In this document: one piece after another, positions 1-13,234 of the stretch
Layout: each line of letters begins with the position of its first letter
How positions within the stretch are numbered: the stretch's first letter is position 1
The notes under the pieces: generated by a model
Told to the model about the DNA's origin: nothing
Database searches by the model: none
The model's input: the letters and a program-made list of their open reading frames with translations, nothing else
NCBI GenBank assembly: GCA_000697055.1
Contig: JNDT01001641.1
Span: 1-64,000 of the forward strand
DNA: 64,000 nucleotides
DNA from: Saksenaea vasiformis B4078
Taxonomy: Eukaryota; Mucoromycota; Mucoromycetes; Mucorales; Saksenaeaceae
Reading direction: 5' to 3'
Translations under genes and position numbers: made by a program

Positions 1-1478
1 CGAAGGCATGGAAAAAGGCTACATCACAAAAGGACATTCCAAACCGGGACACACTGAAAGGGATACGTGGCAAGATGAAGTATGGAAAGAACATACATTG
101 TGTAATTGTGAAGATATGATGGAAGCAAGATACACTGGGCCGATGTACATGCATATGTTCATCACAGGAAGCCCTTTTACTTTCGCTTCGCTACGGTGAG
201 CACTTGGCTTTCCATTCATCTCTGATTGCACAGCGTTTTCGTCGACTAATATTCCTTAGAAAGAAGATACGGATACATGACGTGATGAATAAAAATTCAA
301 CATAAAGATGCGTACATATGGTAAGAACTTGAGGACGTGGCTGTGAGCAAGAACGATGAAGATTCTATGGAAGTAGCTGAAGAAGTGACATCGATATAAG
401 CAGCACTGCGAGAAGACTCATCGCGAGAAAACAGCATTGATATACTATTACAGCAAGTATATTCTAATACACGTAGGCAGTAATGGTTTACCCTCGATCC
501 TGTCTGATATCATCTTCCCAATGGCAACACTCGTAAGCATTTTCCTCAGCAGAAGCTACCCTTGCCTGCTGCTAGGAAAAGCTATCTCCTTGAAGTATCA
601 AAAGTTGTATACACTCAAAACATCCGCCATTGTTTTGGCAAGAAATATAATGAAAAAAAAGGAAGAGTTACAGCATAATGAAAGAAGAACAGTAGAAAGT
701 AATCGAAAAAAAGGAATTACCGTTGACAAATCAGAAGAGAAGAAAATCTTGGTAAAACGTTTTTGCGCGCAAAAGTTTTTCGAAAATACAGTATACATAT
801 AGAGTAGATGTTTTCAAAAAACAGTACACACAAAAATGAGATGACAATGATAACTCCGTGTACGATGACCGAAACTTATGGGGTCCTGTACCTGAAGCGT
901 GATGTCTCGCAACAACATTACCATCTGGAATAGCACAATAAAGCCAAGTCGTCATGCGGGTGATATAATAACAACCAGTGTTTAAATAAAGAAAGACACT
1001 GATCTTCCCTCAAAAACCAGCTATAGACGCGCTGCTGTTGAAAAGTCATTAGGCCTAATTGAACTATTCCACGCCTAGTAAATTTGCCCTTAGACCTCAC
1101 CGTTTTCTGTCATGAAAACTCGTTGCGCACCTAACTGGCACTATGAAAAATGGGATCCTGCTTGACTATTTTCCATAGTGTGGTAAAATAGCATAATTTG
1201 AAGCAGATCCGCTTAGTATGGCTGACTGGGAAGTAAAGCAAATGACGCCAAAGTCCCTTGAAAGGCCAGTAACATCATTTCCCCGGTGCAATTGCGGTTG
1301 ATAAGGACTAAATGTTCTATTGGGATTCTTTCGATTTTAGATTTAGCGTCTCCATGCATCGCCGAAAGCAGGTCGGACAAGGTTGCAGAACTTCCGGACT
1401 ACCATTATCCGGTCACATCTCGGATTTTGTTCCGTTTCGTCTATTCAGTTCGCGCCCACGTTTCGATCGACTCGCATT
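1..1478. other. Gene-poor flank
   Basis: No reading frame here has a recognisable domain or intron-joined continuation. The only structure seen is a short imperfect palindrome at 1139-1180, listed separately. The stretch is A/T-rich and looks like ordinary intergenic DNA. Confidence 0.5.
1139..1180. repeat. Short imperfect palindrome
   Basis: Two 13-nt arms, CACTATGAAAAAT and ATTTTCCATAGTG, pair at 12 of 13 positions around a 16-nt loop. A related palindrome with arms containing CACTATGGGAAAT lies at 48090-48140, which suggests a small palindromic repeat family. This could still be chance. Confidence 0.4.
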
Positions 1479-1873
1479 ATGGCATGCGCGATGGATCCAT
1501 CAGTGTCATCAGCACAAGATACTCCTACGAGGGGCGTTGAAGCGTGGCTCGCGCAGCGCGAGGCGTGGACACGGAAAAATCACATACAATCAGAAATAGG
1601 TGGTGCATCGGCAAACAAAATGAATAGGGAATGGTTAGAAACATCGACAAACGAAGCTCAATTAGCTATATACCGAGCATTGGTGGTCGATCGTCGAAAA
1701 CTAAACCAACCTCTGCCTTTGAGTCTTGCAGTAAGTTGGTACACTAAGCTGTATAAAGAAGCAGATAGATAAACGTATGCTTTCAGGTCAAAATTCTCGT
1801 TCAGGGTTGGCAAAAAGACGGTACTTGGCCAGAGGGCATGAAACCTCCGGAAAGCTCAGACGAGAACCAGTGA
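1479..1873 (+). CDS. Small DUF4050 / Gag1-like clamp-domain protein
   Basis: Two exons, 1479-1730 and 1787-1873, are joined across a 56-nt GT-AG intron (1731-1786) in phase 0, giving about 112 residues. The start is the first of two close in-frame ATGs (1479 and 1491). Exon 1 has the pattern WLAQREAWTR and ends PLPLSLA; exon 2 reads VKILVQGWQKDGTWPEGM, then a short acidic tail and stop. That Trp-rich ending with WPEG recalls the fungal DUF4050 (Gag1-like clamp) family, which is named from memory and unverified. The role of this family is poorly defined. The gene stands alone, with no operon-like neighbour. It could be another small fungal-specific protein, but the clean intron join and conserved-looking Trp pattern argue that it is a real gene. 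Confidence 0.6.
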
Positions 1874-3244
1874 GTACATAGAATTCCACGAGAAACTGGC
1901 GTTACGCATCTAGATCCAAAGCATTTCGAACAAAACTTTCAGACCGAAGACGTTTTATTGGCTGATTGAGAGCATGATACGAAACGAGACCTTTCATTAA
2001 GGTGGAGGGAAAAAAAAAAGAATAGAACCTATAAAGAGCTCTTCTTACAATGTATCACCATCATACAATCGTAGTTGCGATGTAACGAATTCCACGGAAA
2101 ACATATGTATGGCTAGTGGTTGTATTGCACTGAATTTATAGGAAAAGTATAAGAATTGCATTACCAGATAACGCTTCCCTACGTGCGATTTCTTTTCATA
2201 TGCTAAGTAAAACTACAATCTATGCAATAGGTCTCTGTATAGCAAACTTTGTAGCATATGGATCGATCTAAAAAAAAATAGACAAATCTTGCCTTTTCTC
2301 CATAAATGATGCAGACTACATCTAATAATTGATATTTACTTGTTCCTCTAACAAGTTGTTTTATGGCGAGCCTCAATATAACGCCTCCTTATGGATGAAT
2401 AATAATGATATGCTATGGAATTTTCTTGTAGTTGTGTTAGCCATGTCTTTGGGAACGACAGTGGCACCGCCTCAGCAGATACTTTTGTTGGGACCGATGA
2501 TTAGATCATAATTAACGCAAATATTGGACTTTAAAGGTGATTTGCGTCATCTAGGTGTTGCATTGCGTTGACGCGATACCATCCTCTTGCTGGGAGCAGC
2601 AGCCTTTTGTCCTGAGAGGCAGAGACCTTTGCATCAGATCAAAGGTTGTATTACGCTGGTTCCTTGTAATAGGTTCCTCAATGCACCAATTGGAATGCGC
2701 AGAACGGCAGTATTTATAAGGGACGCATGAATTTCTTTTCTTTTCTTTTTGACTATGTTTCCGGAACAAGACGTCCCCTGGTAGGTACTGGGATTGACTA
2801 TGCACGCAGGAACTTCCGTCTCCTGATCTATTGTTTACATGTATGATCGTAAACAAAGAAACTGGCCACCCCTAGATGGCATTAACACGCTACTTAACCA
2901 CATCGAAATGGAGCGGATTGTGACACCCGCGAATACGAGGGAAAGCTTTTCGGGGGTTCCATCGAGGGGCCGAGTCGATGTTAGTGCCGTATGAATTGGT
3001 CACATATTCAATTCCTTGCTTGGCGCAAGATTTGCTGCTCATGGACGTAAAATCTATACAGAGGAGTGTCGAAATCTGCTAAATAAACGGTAGCGTATCT
3101 TCAGTTCTTGCATGAAACATTCGGAAACAGACAGGGAAAAAAAAGCGGATACATTTTATACAGTAAATGTGGAGAGGGGTTGACAATAAGGCTATAAACT
3201 ATAGGTATTTTTGTTTGTGTATTGTTACCAATGCTGAGCTTTAT
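1874..3244. other. Intergenic, nothing recognised
   Basis: Lies between the small DUF4050-like gene and the 3' end of the RanBPM/Vid30 gene. The ORFs here are short and have no family resemblance. It presumably holds the two 3' untranslated regions. Confidence 0.4.
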
Positions 3245-5843
3245 TTACAACGCGTGACCATTGCACTCAGCTTCAATATCGATCAACGCAGCTTGCCCAT
3301 CGCCTTCAAGAGCAAGTTCTTTCTGGGATACCAGCACTTGTCGGTAGATGCGCTCCAACGGGGGTGTTTCCGGATGATTTTGATGTACTACTCAATGCAT
3401 ATGTAAACCTTCGACTAGCATATTTGTGTTAGGTTACCCAAAATAGCAGCATTTAGATCGGTTGCCAAGGCATCGCGCCCGCTTTTATCCATCAACGATG
3501 CTACGGGACTTGTAGTTGGGTCAGGATAAGCCAACAAGGAAAAGATGTCCTGTGAAGAAGATAAAAAGACAAAATACTTGGTAAAGACAACCTATAATGA
3601 AAAAAAGTGCCACCTACGGCTAATCTTTCCCGGACCCATGGTTTATCTGATTTGCGATATTTTTCCTGCAATTGCTGTCCATATTTCATCACCTGTTTCA
3701 TCAAGTATGCAGTTGAACCAGGCTCGGGATTTTCTTCTTCATCTTCTTCCACAGTAAATTCATAACTAAGAGGACCACTACTACTGCACATACTAAAGCC
3801 ACTGCTGCTACCACTGCTGCTTCTTCTTGCAGAAAGGCGACGTGCACGTCTGCTGATGATGCTCATACTTTCGTCCGTTTCGACCGATTCAGACCCATTG
3901 GAAGACGTTGTGCCAGTGGGGGAAACAGAGATGGCATGGAATCCACTACTACTGCTGGTCGGTGAAACAGAGGCAGCAATGGCTGCATAACTCAAGCGCC
4001 TTCCCGACGCAGAAACAGGCGCCGATACGGACGATGATGTAGTACATATCGGTATTGGTTTGCGTCTGCCTACTCCATCCACAACCTCCGCTTCATCACC
4101 ACAAATGCTGCTCGGAATATCGCTACTTCCAATGCTTAAATGATCGTCCTCCGAGATACTGCCAACTTCGCTCCTTCGTCGAAGGGCATGTTCTTGCTCG
4201 GTATAGTCTACCATCATCTCGATAAACTTTCGGCACTGGAGTTCAAACATGACTTTTTCCCCTTTTTCGCTTCCGTCGAGTACTCCAGGAAAGTACGTCT
4301 GCGTCAATTCAATGGCACGATCAACATAGCCTGATATCAAGGCAGCCCGGATACCTAACAGAAGCACACTGATCAAAACAACAAGCCAAGCTTCCCATTG
4401 ACAGACAGGAACGTACGCTGTCGCTGGGTCATCTGGTCTTTCTCTTCTGTGTCTTGGGAATCCTTGCCGGCAAGCCATGCCAGGTTTGTGTCTGCGATGC
4501 CAAAATCTTTGTCACAAACATAGCTATTGTCCCTTACAAACGCTTTTGCTGTCCCGGTGTAACCGTGGTGTACGAGGTACGACAAAATCAACTGATCTAG
4601 TGTAGAAGCATCCAGGCTCACTTGATCAGATTCTATTTTCGGCTTCCTGTCAGCTTTTGGTGGATCTCGGCGGTTTGTTACAACTGTCTTCCAAATCGCG
4701 TTCTTTTGGACCTGTCAACATTATTGTTGTTGTTAGGCTATGCTTCCGAGATGCTCTACCTACATTGACATACTGCACGATGTCGAAAACAAACGCGTCC
4801 TGACCAAAATTGACAGTGACGTTTTCTCCTGCTGTACGTAAACCAATGCAAGGGAAAAGCGGAACAGATGTGTTGATTGAACGAAAAGCTGTGCCAAGTA
4901 ATGCACCATTCTTTGTGAAAAACGCCGTGTTGTCCGCAAAGTTTACACCACAGCCGATTATATCACCTGTTGTGAAACGAGGCCCATACTTCTCACCAAC
5001 GCCGGATCCTGCAAAAGAATGTCCGTCGTCACCATGGTATCCCCAGGACCCTACATCCCAACCTAGGACAGAAAAAAAAAAAAGAGTTTGCATCGCATGA
5101 CTTTTCTCATGTTTAGTATTTACCAGGAAGCCGGTCTAGGTTATTGTCAGCGCCACAGAACCCAATGCCTATGTACCCATCGTTTCCTTTGGAGATGACA
5201 CGCATCTCAAAATAGTATATTCCGCATTGCGGTCGCATAGGAAAATTAGCCCGCACGGAGGCAGCGTCAGATTGATTCCTTCCTTGTCCTAGTACAAATA
5301 AACAAATAAATTATCTTCATCACAAAAAGCAAAACGGGGAAATGCTCCCCTTCCCCCCGTTTTCCCACGAAGCACCTAACCTGTGTATACCAAGTCTAAC
5401 ATATTTCTTCCAATATCTATGTAACGACATTTGTCCTTTTGGTTCCAAAGGGATGGAAGTCTTAAATCAATTTCATCCAAAATGTGGTTCGAGTCGTCCT
5501 TCGAGATACTGGGTTTTCTTTTGCTTGGGGAAGAATTTAGAGGTGTTGACGTGCTGTTCATGATTGGTCTATTATGACGCTTCGCCTGAAGATAATTGTA
5601 CTGTTCAAGAGCGAGATCAGCATACTTGGTGTGTTTAAGGTACGACGGAATCTTGGGTGGAGCCAAACACTGATGGAAGGAGGGTGAATGGGAATTCGCA
5701 TGGTGAGAATTCTTCTTGGGTAAAGAAGCGCTCCAAGAAAAAGACTGGAGCGGAGGAAAAGCCGTAGAATAGGTGGATGGTTCACTCGGGTCTGGCAAGT
5801 GAGGGGATGAAAAAACTAGCGGAATAGAAGCAAACGTTGACAT
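3245..5843 (-). CDS. RanBPM / Vid30-Gid1-like protein (SPRY-LisH-CTLH-CRA)
   Basis: Multi-exon gene of about 740 residues, with the scaffold architecture of the GID/CTLH ubiquitin ligase subunit Vid30 (Gid1; RanBP9/10 in animals), a cytosolic and nuclear complex that degrades gluconeogenic enzymes in yeast. A low-complexity Ser/Pro N-terminus (about 1-130) leads to SPRY (about 140-310; [51 protein letters not shown]). LisH follows ([21 protein letters not shown]), then CTLH ([20 protein letters not shown]) and the split CRA end ([16 protein letters not shown], then [14 protein letters not shown]). A Ser-rich insert of about 170 residues with an acidic end ([12 protein letters not shown]) separates CTLH from CRA. 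The ATG at 5843 starts MSTFASIPL; in-frame sequence further upstream lacks family resemblance. The last intron puts a Val codon across the join AIL-V-HQNHPE. Domain order is complete, so the gene appears intact. Confidence 0.9.
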
Positions 5844-8800
5844 GTTCGCAAGTGAGGAAAAAAAAAAAAGCTGCGAAGCTAGTACTCTTCTTTTATGCGT
5901 GTTTGGACGATTACTTCTTCGTAGACACGTGGCCTCACCCGACGTCACTTATTTTACACGCCCATCCTCCTTGTTTCCAATCTCATCATAGTATACAGCA
6001 ATTCGCAGTATTGTGTACAATCGTCGACTTTTTCCCGCCAATTTCATCCGGAGTAAGCCCGCTTCCACCCGCTGCGCATTCACTTCTTTTTTTTTTTTTT
6101 TTTTGCAAATGACATTGTTGCCAGAAGATTCTCATGCACAATCAAAACAAAGTTTGATCACGTTATATATTGCTTCAAAACAAAATGAACAGAATTCATT
6201 CACTTTCAACGAGGTGGTCAACAACGATAAAAGGTGCGACATGGATTAAATTTGCTTCAACGTTACACAGATATACAATAGCAACAACACAGTAAGATAG
6301 CTGTTACTTTCACAAAAATCACGTCAGGACGAGGAGTTTCATGTGGATTCATGTTTACTTCATCTAGCAACGACTGAGTCTCAGTGCAACAGAAATCAAA
6401 TTCATCGACAAGGTGAAACAAGTTTAGAAAAAGACGAAGCAATATACGAGCTAATCAAGGAACATAATGCATCAATATCAGACGTCAATTCTGTCCAAGA
6501 GTCTGACCGCAGATATGCCCAGTCATTATATGAAATCCTAAAGCTAATGATCATATCTTTGAAGTGTATACATAGAAAGATAGATGTCGCCTACGATTGG
6601 TATCCCTGAGCACATGGATCATTCCGATCCGACAGGGATATATCATAAAAATAGGTATCCTTGACCGTTTGAATTCATTAAATTTGATGATATCTGAATT
6701 AGCAATTCCATTACATACACAATGCTTTGTCTTGAAGTATCACTTTGCGTGAATTATCTCTTACATCAATGCAGAGTCAAATTCATATCTGATGAATATC
6801 AACATGAAGTAATTTGAGAGGCTCTTCATCTTGCAATAAAGGGACTTCCTTCTCAGCCAATGACATAAACACGATCAACCTTCTGCATGTGCGACTATTT
6901 TCCCGTTCCTTTTTTGATAGACGTACAATTTTCTAGTGACAAAAGCAACCTCTTCCATCCGGTCATTTTTCCCCGCTCGGTTATCTAACTGAGCTAGTTC
7001 GCTACCATGGTATTTCAAAGGGCTACCCTCGGTTTTGGGATTAGTAACCAAGAAAATGGTGTCACAATACACGCCTTTCACTACTTCCACAACTTTCTCA
7101 CCGTGTTCTTCGATCTCTGATATGATGACTGTCGCAAGTGCAGTTTTCACATCTAACAACAACACCTTGGTGGTATCTAATACCAAAGCTTTGTCATTGC
7201 CATAGCGCGAGTATACTATGTTCCAGAATTTGCAATGATCCGCTAGCTAACTCGAATACGTATGTGTGTCGTGCTTCTACCCCATTTCGAATAAGCAAAT
7301 GAGCCATAATGAAATTGCTGCCACAATATGGAAGAACAAAGCTCACGCTTCTTTATATTGTTCTATCTTACGTGTCAGCATTTCTACAAAGACAGCTACC
7401 ATAAGTGATCTATTTGGTATTTTGCATCACTTTCCTGACATATGGGCACTTTACGGAAGCCAAAGAATGTCCAACAACCATGTAGGATTGAAAAGATAAT
7501 TCAAAGGAATTGCGCATGCCTGTGCGCACCCGAAGACGTAAGTACGGGATGAGCTTTTGCTCGGAGGCGCCAGACCCGATGGTTTCCTAACTTTGTCTTG
7601 CGAACTCGGGAGACCTAGCACCGTCGCTTTGATGCATACACAAGACGTTATAGAGAAAATCTTTCAAGGGTGCTAGCGTCATTATCCCGCCTGCAAAACG
7701 TATCTGACGATGTTTCAGGTCTTTGTGGGTGGTCCCGATTGCGCAAGGAAGTTCTACGCGTAAACAGTTGAACCGCGCTCCCGCGTTCCCTTGTCTGTTC
7801 CAAACCTCAGGCCTACATAGGCACGTTTCTGGTTAGCTTTCAATCGTTGATTAAAGCACCAGTCAAATGGTGCTTGAGAAACTGGACAACAGAGTACATG
7901 CTGTTCTATTATTATCGTATGTCTGGTAAAACAACCGGGAACAATGGCAAGAGGATCACTCTCCCATTCAACCGCCTTGACAGAATGACATTGAATGAAA
8001 CACTTTATGAGTTAATTTACGGCAAAGAAGCCTTGATACAGCATTGACGAACGCTGTGATAACATACTGCGAATGGCTTCCTAGGGGAGATCTTCACGGA
8101 TACCGCTCGATGTCTCACATGCAAGCGAACTAAAATTGACTTTGCCCTACCATTGGTCGTGTTCTCTTTTCGATCTCCAGACATAACTCGTGCAGTGATC
8201 GGCAAGATCAGCAATAGGTAGCTCGCCGCAGCGTTTATTGCTGAGTATAAATCCGCAAAAGGTGATCCATATCGAAGAACCATAAAACGCAAACTTGCTA
8301 AAATTATTGATTTATAATATCACAATACTTTTCTTAGATCTCTTGGGCATCGTCATTCTGAATATGATTCATGCGACGACGAGAAGTACTTTATTGTGGG
8401 ACGCAATTTAATGCGGCTCACCGCCTTTAAATCCGTCACTCTTAGGGTTTGGTACGATCATCTGGCGTGTGAGGGTCTAGTTACACTCGTTGAAGATGCT
8501 GGCATGCATTGGAATCGTTTTGACCTTGCATATGCAGCGCTTGTACTGAACCTACTCGCGCTTATACAATACGTAACGAAAGCACTTTTGGTAATTGTGC
8601 CGGACCATTTTACTGCAGGTTTTTATGTTAATCTGTGCCTCCCTTTAGATACCCATCGCTAAAACGAATGCTGCAATTGGACACTCCATCAATGAATATA
8701 CCAGTGTAATGCATTTTTTATTGTATTGATGCATGAAGCCTATTTCCCAGGCAAGGCTTGAAGACATAGCGTGCAAATGGATACGTTGCGTAACTTAAAG

Positions 8801-9278
8801 CTTATGTGGAGTCAGCACCAAGCAGTTCAAAAGCAGCGCAGAATCAAGAAAAAATCCGGCGACCTGAAAAAGAGAGTAATTTATATGAAACTCCAAGAGA
8901 TACATACAAGGTTGCAAGTTTTTAATATACGTCAAACGTGAAACCACGTTGGAGCAGTCCTTTCACTTCCAATAGGGCAAAAGTGTCGACTCTGCATACA
9001 AGCAAGTCATGGTTTATGATACGCTATGTTCCTATTGTGCTTTATCATGAACGTACTATGCGATATAATTGAACTACGGATCGGCCACTGTTTATTACGA
9101 TGTAGTATCACAAATGATGAAGCGGCTTCCATCGGGTCATTTTCCAGGGTGAGGTGTTCCAGCGTTACGCGACCAATCCGCAGGCTGAGAATGGAAATCC
9201 GGACCGGACAATGCAAGTGGCTTTGTAACATCAACGACAACATGGTGGGGTTGGCAAGGGTGACTTGTCCTTTGTCGA
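5844..9278. other. Long gene-poor interval
   Basis: About 3.4 kb between the divergent RanBPM/Vid30 and uS10m genes. It contains a T-rich tract near 6090-6105 and scattered short ORFs. The longest is a minus-strand frame at 6875-7186 (103 codons), which begins MVLDTTKVLLLDVKTALAT and has no family match I recognise. Nothing else is supported. Confidence 0.4.
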
Positions 9279-10013
9279 ATGCTCTCCACAGTATGTGAAA
9301 AGTGAAAGCTGCAAAGGGATATAATTAATCGTCTTGTACTTAGTACCGTGCTACTCGTTTTGCGTCCCGATGGGCTGCGATGACCCCATCGCGTTCGTTC
9401 GTGTATGTACCGAAAACATCGCTCGAGATCACTTCTGACCTGTCGTTTCTGTTAGTTCTTCTGCCAAACCTGTTCAGGCTGAAGTCAACGAAAAAGTTCC
9501 ATTGAAAATTCCTGAGACGGAAGAGGGACCTGACTATTCGCACATTGTCGAAGGTACAGCTTGCAAGTCTAGATCCTTTGCGCTAACGAATGATAAATGA
9601 TAGCGCCAAAACGTGTTGCGCCCACACACGATATTCCGGTCTGCAACTTACAAATGCGAGGTTATCTGCCACAGCAACTTGATTTCTTTGCCGACTTTGC
9701 TCGCCGCGCTGCGTTCCACTTGGGCATGCCCTGCTCTGGCACCGTTCCTCTGCCGACGCAGACATCCCGCTGGACTGTCATTAAATCGCCCTTCGTCCAT
9801 AAAAAATCACAGGAGAATTTTGAACGTAAAACACACAAGCGATTGCTCCAGATCAAAGACTCTCACCCGGAAACTGTCCAACGATGGTTACAATATCTGA
9901 CCATGAATGCGCCCGCTGGTATCGGTATGCGCGCCACAACCTGGGAATTCGAACCAATGAGCGTCGGCAAGTCGATGGTGAATAAAAACAGCGAAAAGAA
10001 AAAAACTGCATAA
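9279..10013 (+). CDS. Mitochondrial small-subunit ribosomal protein uS10m (RSM10/MRPS10)
   Basis: Four exons: 9279-9290, 9344-9402, 9456-9553 and 9604-10013. The introns are GT-AG, about 50 nt long, and consistent in phase. The 4-codon first exon joins to give MLSTYRATRFASRWAA, a basic amphipathic N-terminus typical of mitochondrial targeting, which decides the start. The conserved core reads MRGYLPQQLDFFADFARRAA, then the hallmark SPFVHKKSQENFERKTHKR, then HPETVQRWLQYL and PAGIGMRATTWEFE. The product is a component of the 30S-like head of the mitoribosome. The C-terminus is lysine-rich (KNSEKKKTA). Length (about 190 residues) fits fungal Rsm10. Identification is secure; only the tiny first exon needs transcript support. 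Confidence 0.92.
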
Positions 10014-13000
10014 GCAAACCAAATAAAAAGTGTATAGATGCGTTTAGATTAAGGCACTGACCAACCTATTGTTGTGTGAGCAATAAGTAACCACCTTATT
10101 TCATAATGTTAGTCTTAAGATTGGCGACGTTGCACGAATACATTTATCTCGCTATGCCGAAGTTTCAAAATAGAGTTCATAGCATCTCTGGATTAGATGA
10201 CACTCTGTGCTTGCTAGCTAGCATAGCTTCATTGGCATTATCCCTGATATGATCAATTTTAAGTGTGGGCGTACAGTCTAAGCAATTTCTATTTCCTGAG
10301 AAAATGATTAAAGTTTAGCGCAGTTTTGGCTGCATCTGATGATGGACATATGAGACTTACGCGCGTGAAAGTCTTGTTCCTTCAGATAATTTATGAATCT
10401 GATCGGAGAGAGACGTTAAAAAGCCAAAAATATCATTCTTCTCCATGGGCTCCTGTCTTTTGCTAAAATTCAAAATAATTATCGCTCATTATAAGATAGG
10501 GCTATGTGCGTAGGAAGCTGTTTAATGTGACACTTCATTCTTTTCTTAGTGCAAGCTCCTGAGCAACTTTATGTACGTTGGCATAAAGGCACATCCTTGG
10601 TTTCTCCAGTGCGTACTAAGCACAGAATACCATAATTCGTCATGGTACTCATCCCATAAAGTCAGGAACTTTAACCGATACAGTATAGGACGCCAGACAT
10701 TGCTTCCTTGGAAACTTTTGATGGTCGTACTAGTTTGCAACAACGCCTGGATAGCCAAATATAGCTCAAATAGTTGTATTCTTTTACATTTCCGTCTGCG
10801 ACAGGATTAAAAAAAATTAAGCATGGTGTATAGCTCATCGGTCCTGTGTCCTTTAACGTTTTGTATCGAGATGCCTTTTATGGGATGGCTCACTAAAAAA
10901 AACGAACTTAGCAACGTAGAGCTTCACGTGGTACCCCCCCAAACGGACTTTTGGCTGTTGTTAAAGCAAAAAGGTTCTACAAACGCTGCGGATAGGAAAC
11001 GCACAACGAAAGCCTAATCCGACAGGGCACATTCCCTCCTGACAATGCTAAATTGCAGAGTTTATGGTTAGCGTTAGTCAATAAATCGTAGTCTCCAGTT
11101 TCTGTCAAGTCGCAGCTAAGAAGTGTGTCAAGTTGCTTTTTGAGCAGGTTACTTTGAGCATAGGACCAAGGCTTTTGTCAGAAGATCTAACAAAGGACGA
11201 ATTGATGCGGATCCTTGCTTCAGACCAAGTTTAGTCAAGCTATAGTATAGTACAGTTTGAGAAGAAGCAGTTTAAGGTTTGATTGGCTAAGTATTATCTC
11301 AAGAGAAATATCAAGATGCATCGCATCAAGGTCCGACTTCGTAACCCATCATAGGAATACATGACTCTTTACTTCCCACGACTGTTCTATGCATTTTCTC
11401 GTCATGCACGGCTGTTCAACGTACATACATAGAACTAGAACGATGGTAAGCAAATCAAGAATATCGTGTGAAGGAAGAACAACTTCGATCAACCCTGATG
11501 ATAACAGATGGACATCAGCGATGGATTTTACTCGTATTTATCGTTCAGGGCTGTTTTGATAAGAATTCTTTGAAAATTCTTTGGACTAACCTGTGACACC
11601 TAATTGCTCGCTTCTTAGTGCGACTGGAACAAGTTTTCCTGGCTTAAGAGTCACGCCGCCTCAGCTTGACGATGGACCCGGATCCAGGATCCAACCCCGG
11701 CCCCTCCCCATTTCAGCGCGTATAGCGGAATCGTCTCACAAAGTGGTCCCGCTACCCGACGATCAAGTCAAAATCTAGGCATGGAACGACATCGGATGTT
11801 ACAGTTATAAACTCAGCCTTACTTTCTAGGGAACACTGACGCTATTGTTTACTAGTCTATCGTTTCTATGGCTGGGCGATATTAACTTCTGTATTTTAAC
11901 ACAAAGTCTTGAGTAAACAATTAATAATTCTTCTTAAGAGAAAATTCCCGTGGTTACAGCCCACGGTTGGCAGGATGCCTAAAATACTTTATTCCATTAG
12001 CCAACGTGTCATTCCAGACCCTCTTAGACGAGAGGAATACATTGAAACGCCGCCAGTGAACGGAAAGTACATCAGTTAGATGTGTTATGTTTCCCACACG
12101 CAATGCGATTACATACCCAAAATTCATATTCGCACAAAAGTAAAGCAACGGTTACGCTGCAATACATTTCAATTGTGTTGAACACCCGGTCCTTACATGG
12201 ACGGTTACCTGAAATCATAGTTTCAAATGCTACAAGATCTACAGATGTGATTTCTTTTCTCTTTATCTTTTTTATCTACTCCTTTCGTTTATCCCTTACG
12301 TCTCATGTTAATAAACTTGTTTTTCTGTACTTTGATGTTTGCCCATCGTGTCTTCTCAACTTTCTGCTTTTCTAAGTATAAAATTATCTATTCTTAGGGT
12401 CACACTAACTGTAAAAGCTTTAAGAATAGAGAATCGGAAGGTAGTACGTATTTGCGGTGAAGTCGGCAGGATGAGCAAAGACTTGGTAAAGATAAAGGTA
12501 CACCAGGATAATTTAAACTCCATTAGCAAGAAAAGGAAAAAAAAAAAAGAAAGTTGTTGACCCAAAGATCGGTAAGGTACGATAAATACATGTCCAACCA
12601 GAGATGGGTGATCTTCACTTACAGTTTCATGTCGGGATATCGTAAGAGTAAAATGTCCTATCAGCGGGGGGGCGGTGGCTGGGTTTCGGTCAAAAAGAGA
12701 ACAGTAGTAATTTCTTTTTGTTTACTTTGGACGGCGACGTAAAAACTGACGTGTTGCGTTGCGCATAGTAATTGGGGGAAAGTAACGAAGCAACCATCTT
12801 CAATCCCGTTTATTTCATACTTGACAAAGATCAAGTGATCAAAAATGCCAAGCGGGTGTTTCGAATCGGTGTCAAATGTTTGCTGAAAAAGGGGGGCATG
12901 TGGCTCTTGTTTCATGATCAGCGTTCACTTGCTGGGCTTTAAAAAGGGTTTTCGTCGATCACTTTATTTGTCATAGGTTCGGCACACCAAACCTTGGCTT

Positions 13001-13234
13001 TCGTTGCCTGGCGGTTCTTGGCGCAACCCAAGATAAAAATATCTTCCGATCACTTTTGATCCATCATACACATACCTTTTTATTTTATTTTATTTTTGGC
13101 GGAGCTTCCATCTCTTTTTGGCATAGTACATAGGGAAAAAAGCATATTTTGGTGGGTTTGGGAAGAAGCAAAGAAGGATACTATTTACAGAACAAACATG
13201 GCTAAAGAAATTCGAAATAAAGAAAAAAGAAATA
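10014..13234. other. Long gene-poor interval
   Basis: About 3.2 kb between uS10m and the 3' end of the SWIRM gene. ORFs are short, without family resemblance or convincing splice joins. A G-run lies near 12665-12672 and homopolymer A/T tracts lie near 12540 and 13080. No RNA gene or mobile element was recognised. Confidence 0.4.

Noticed and set aside
6875..7186. 103-codon minus ORF as a gene
   Set aside because: No domain, no splice partners and no promoter-like context; kept only as a note in the intergenic entry.
7847..8047. Plus ORF with a pattern like an integrase tail (TLNETLYELIYGKEA)
   Set aside because: Only one short stretch resembles the Ty3-type integrase 'P-E-YG' region; no catalytic core or LTR lies nearby.
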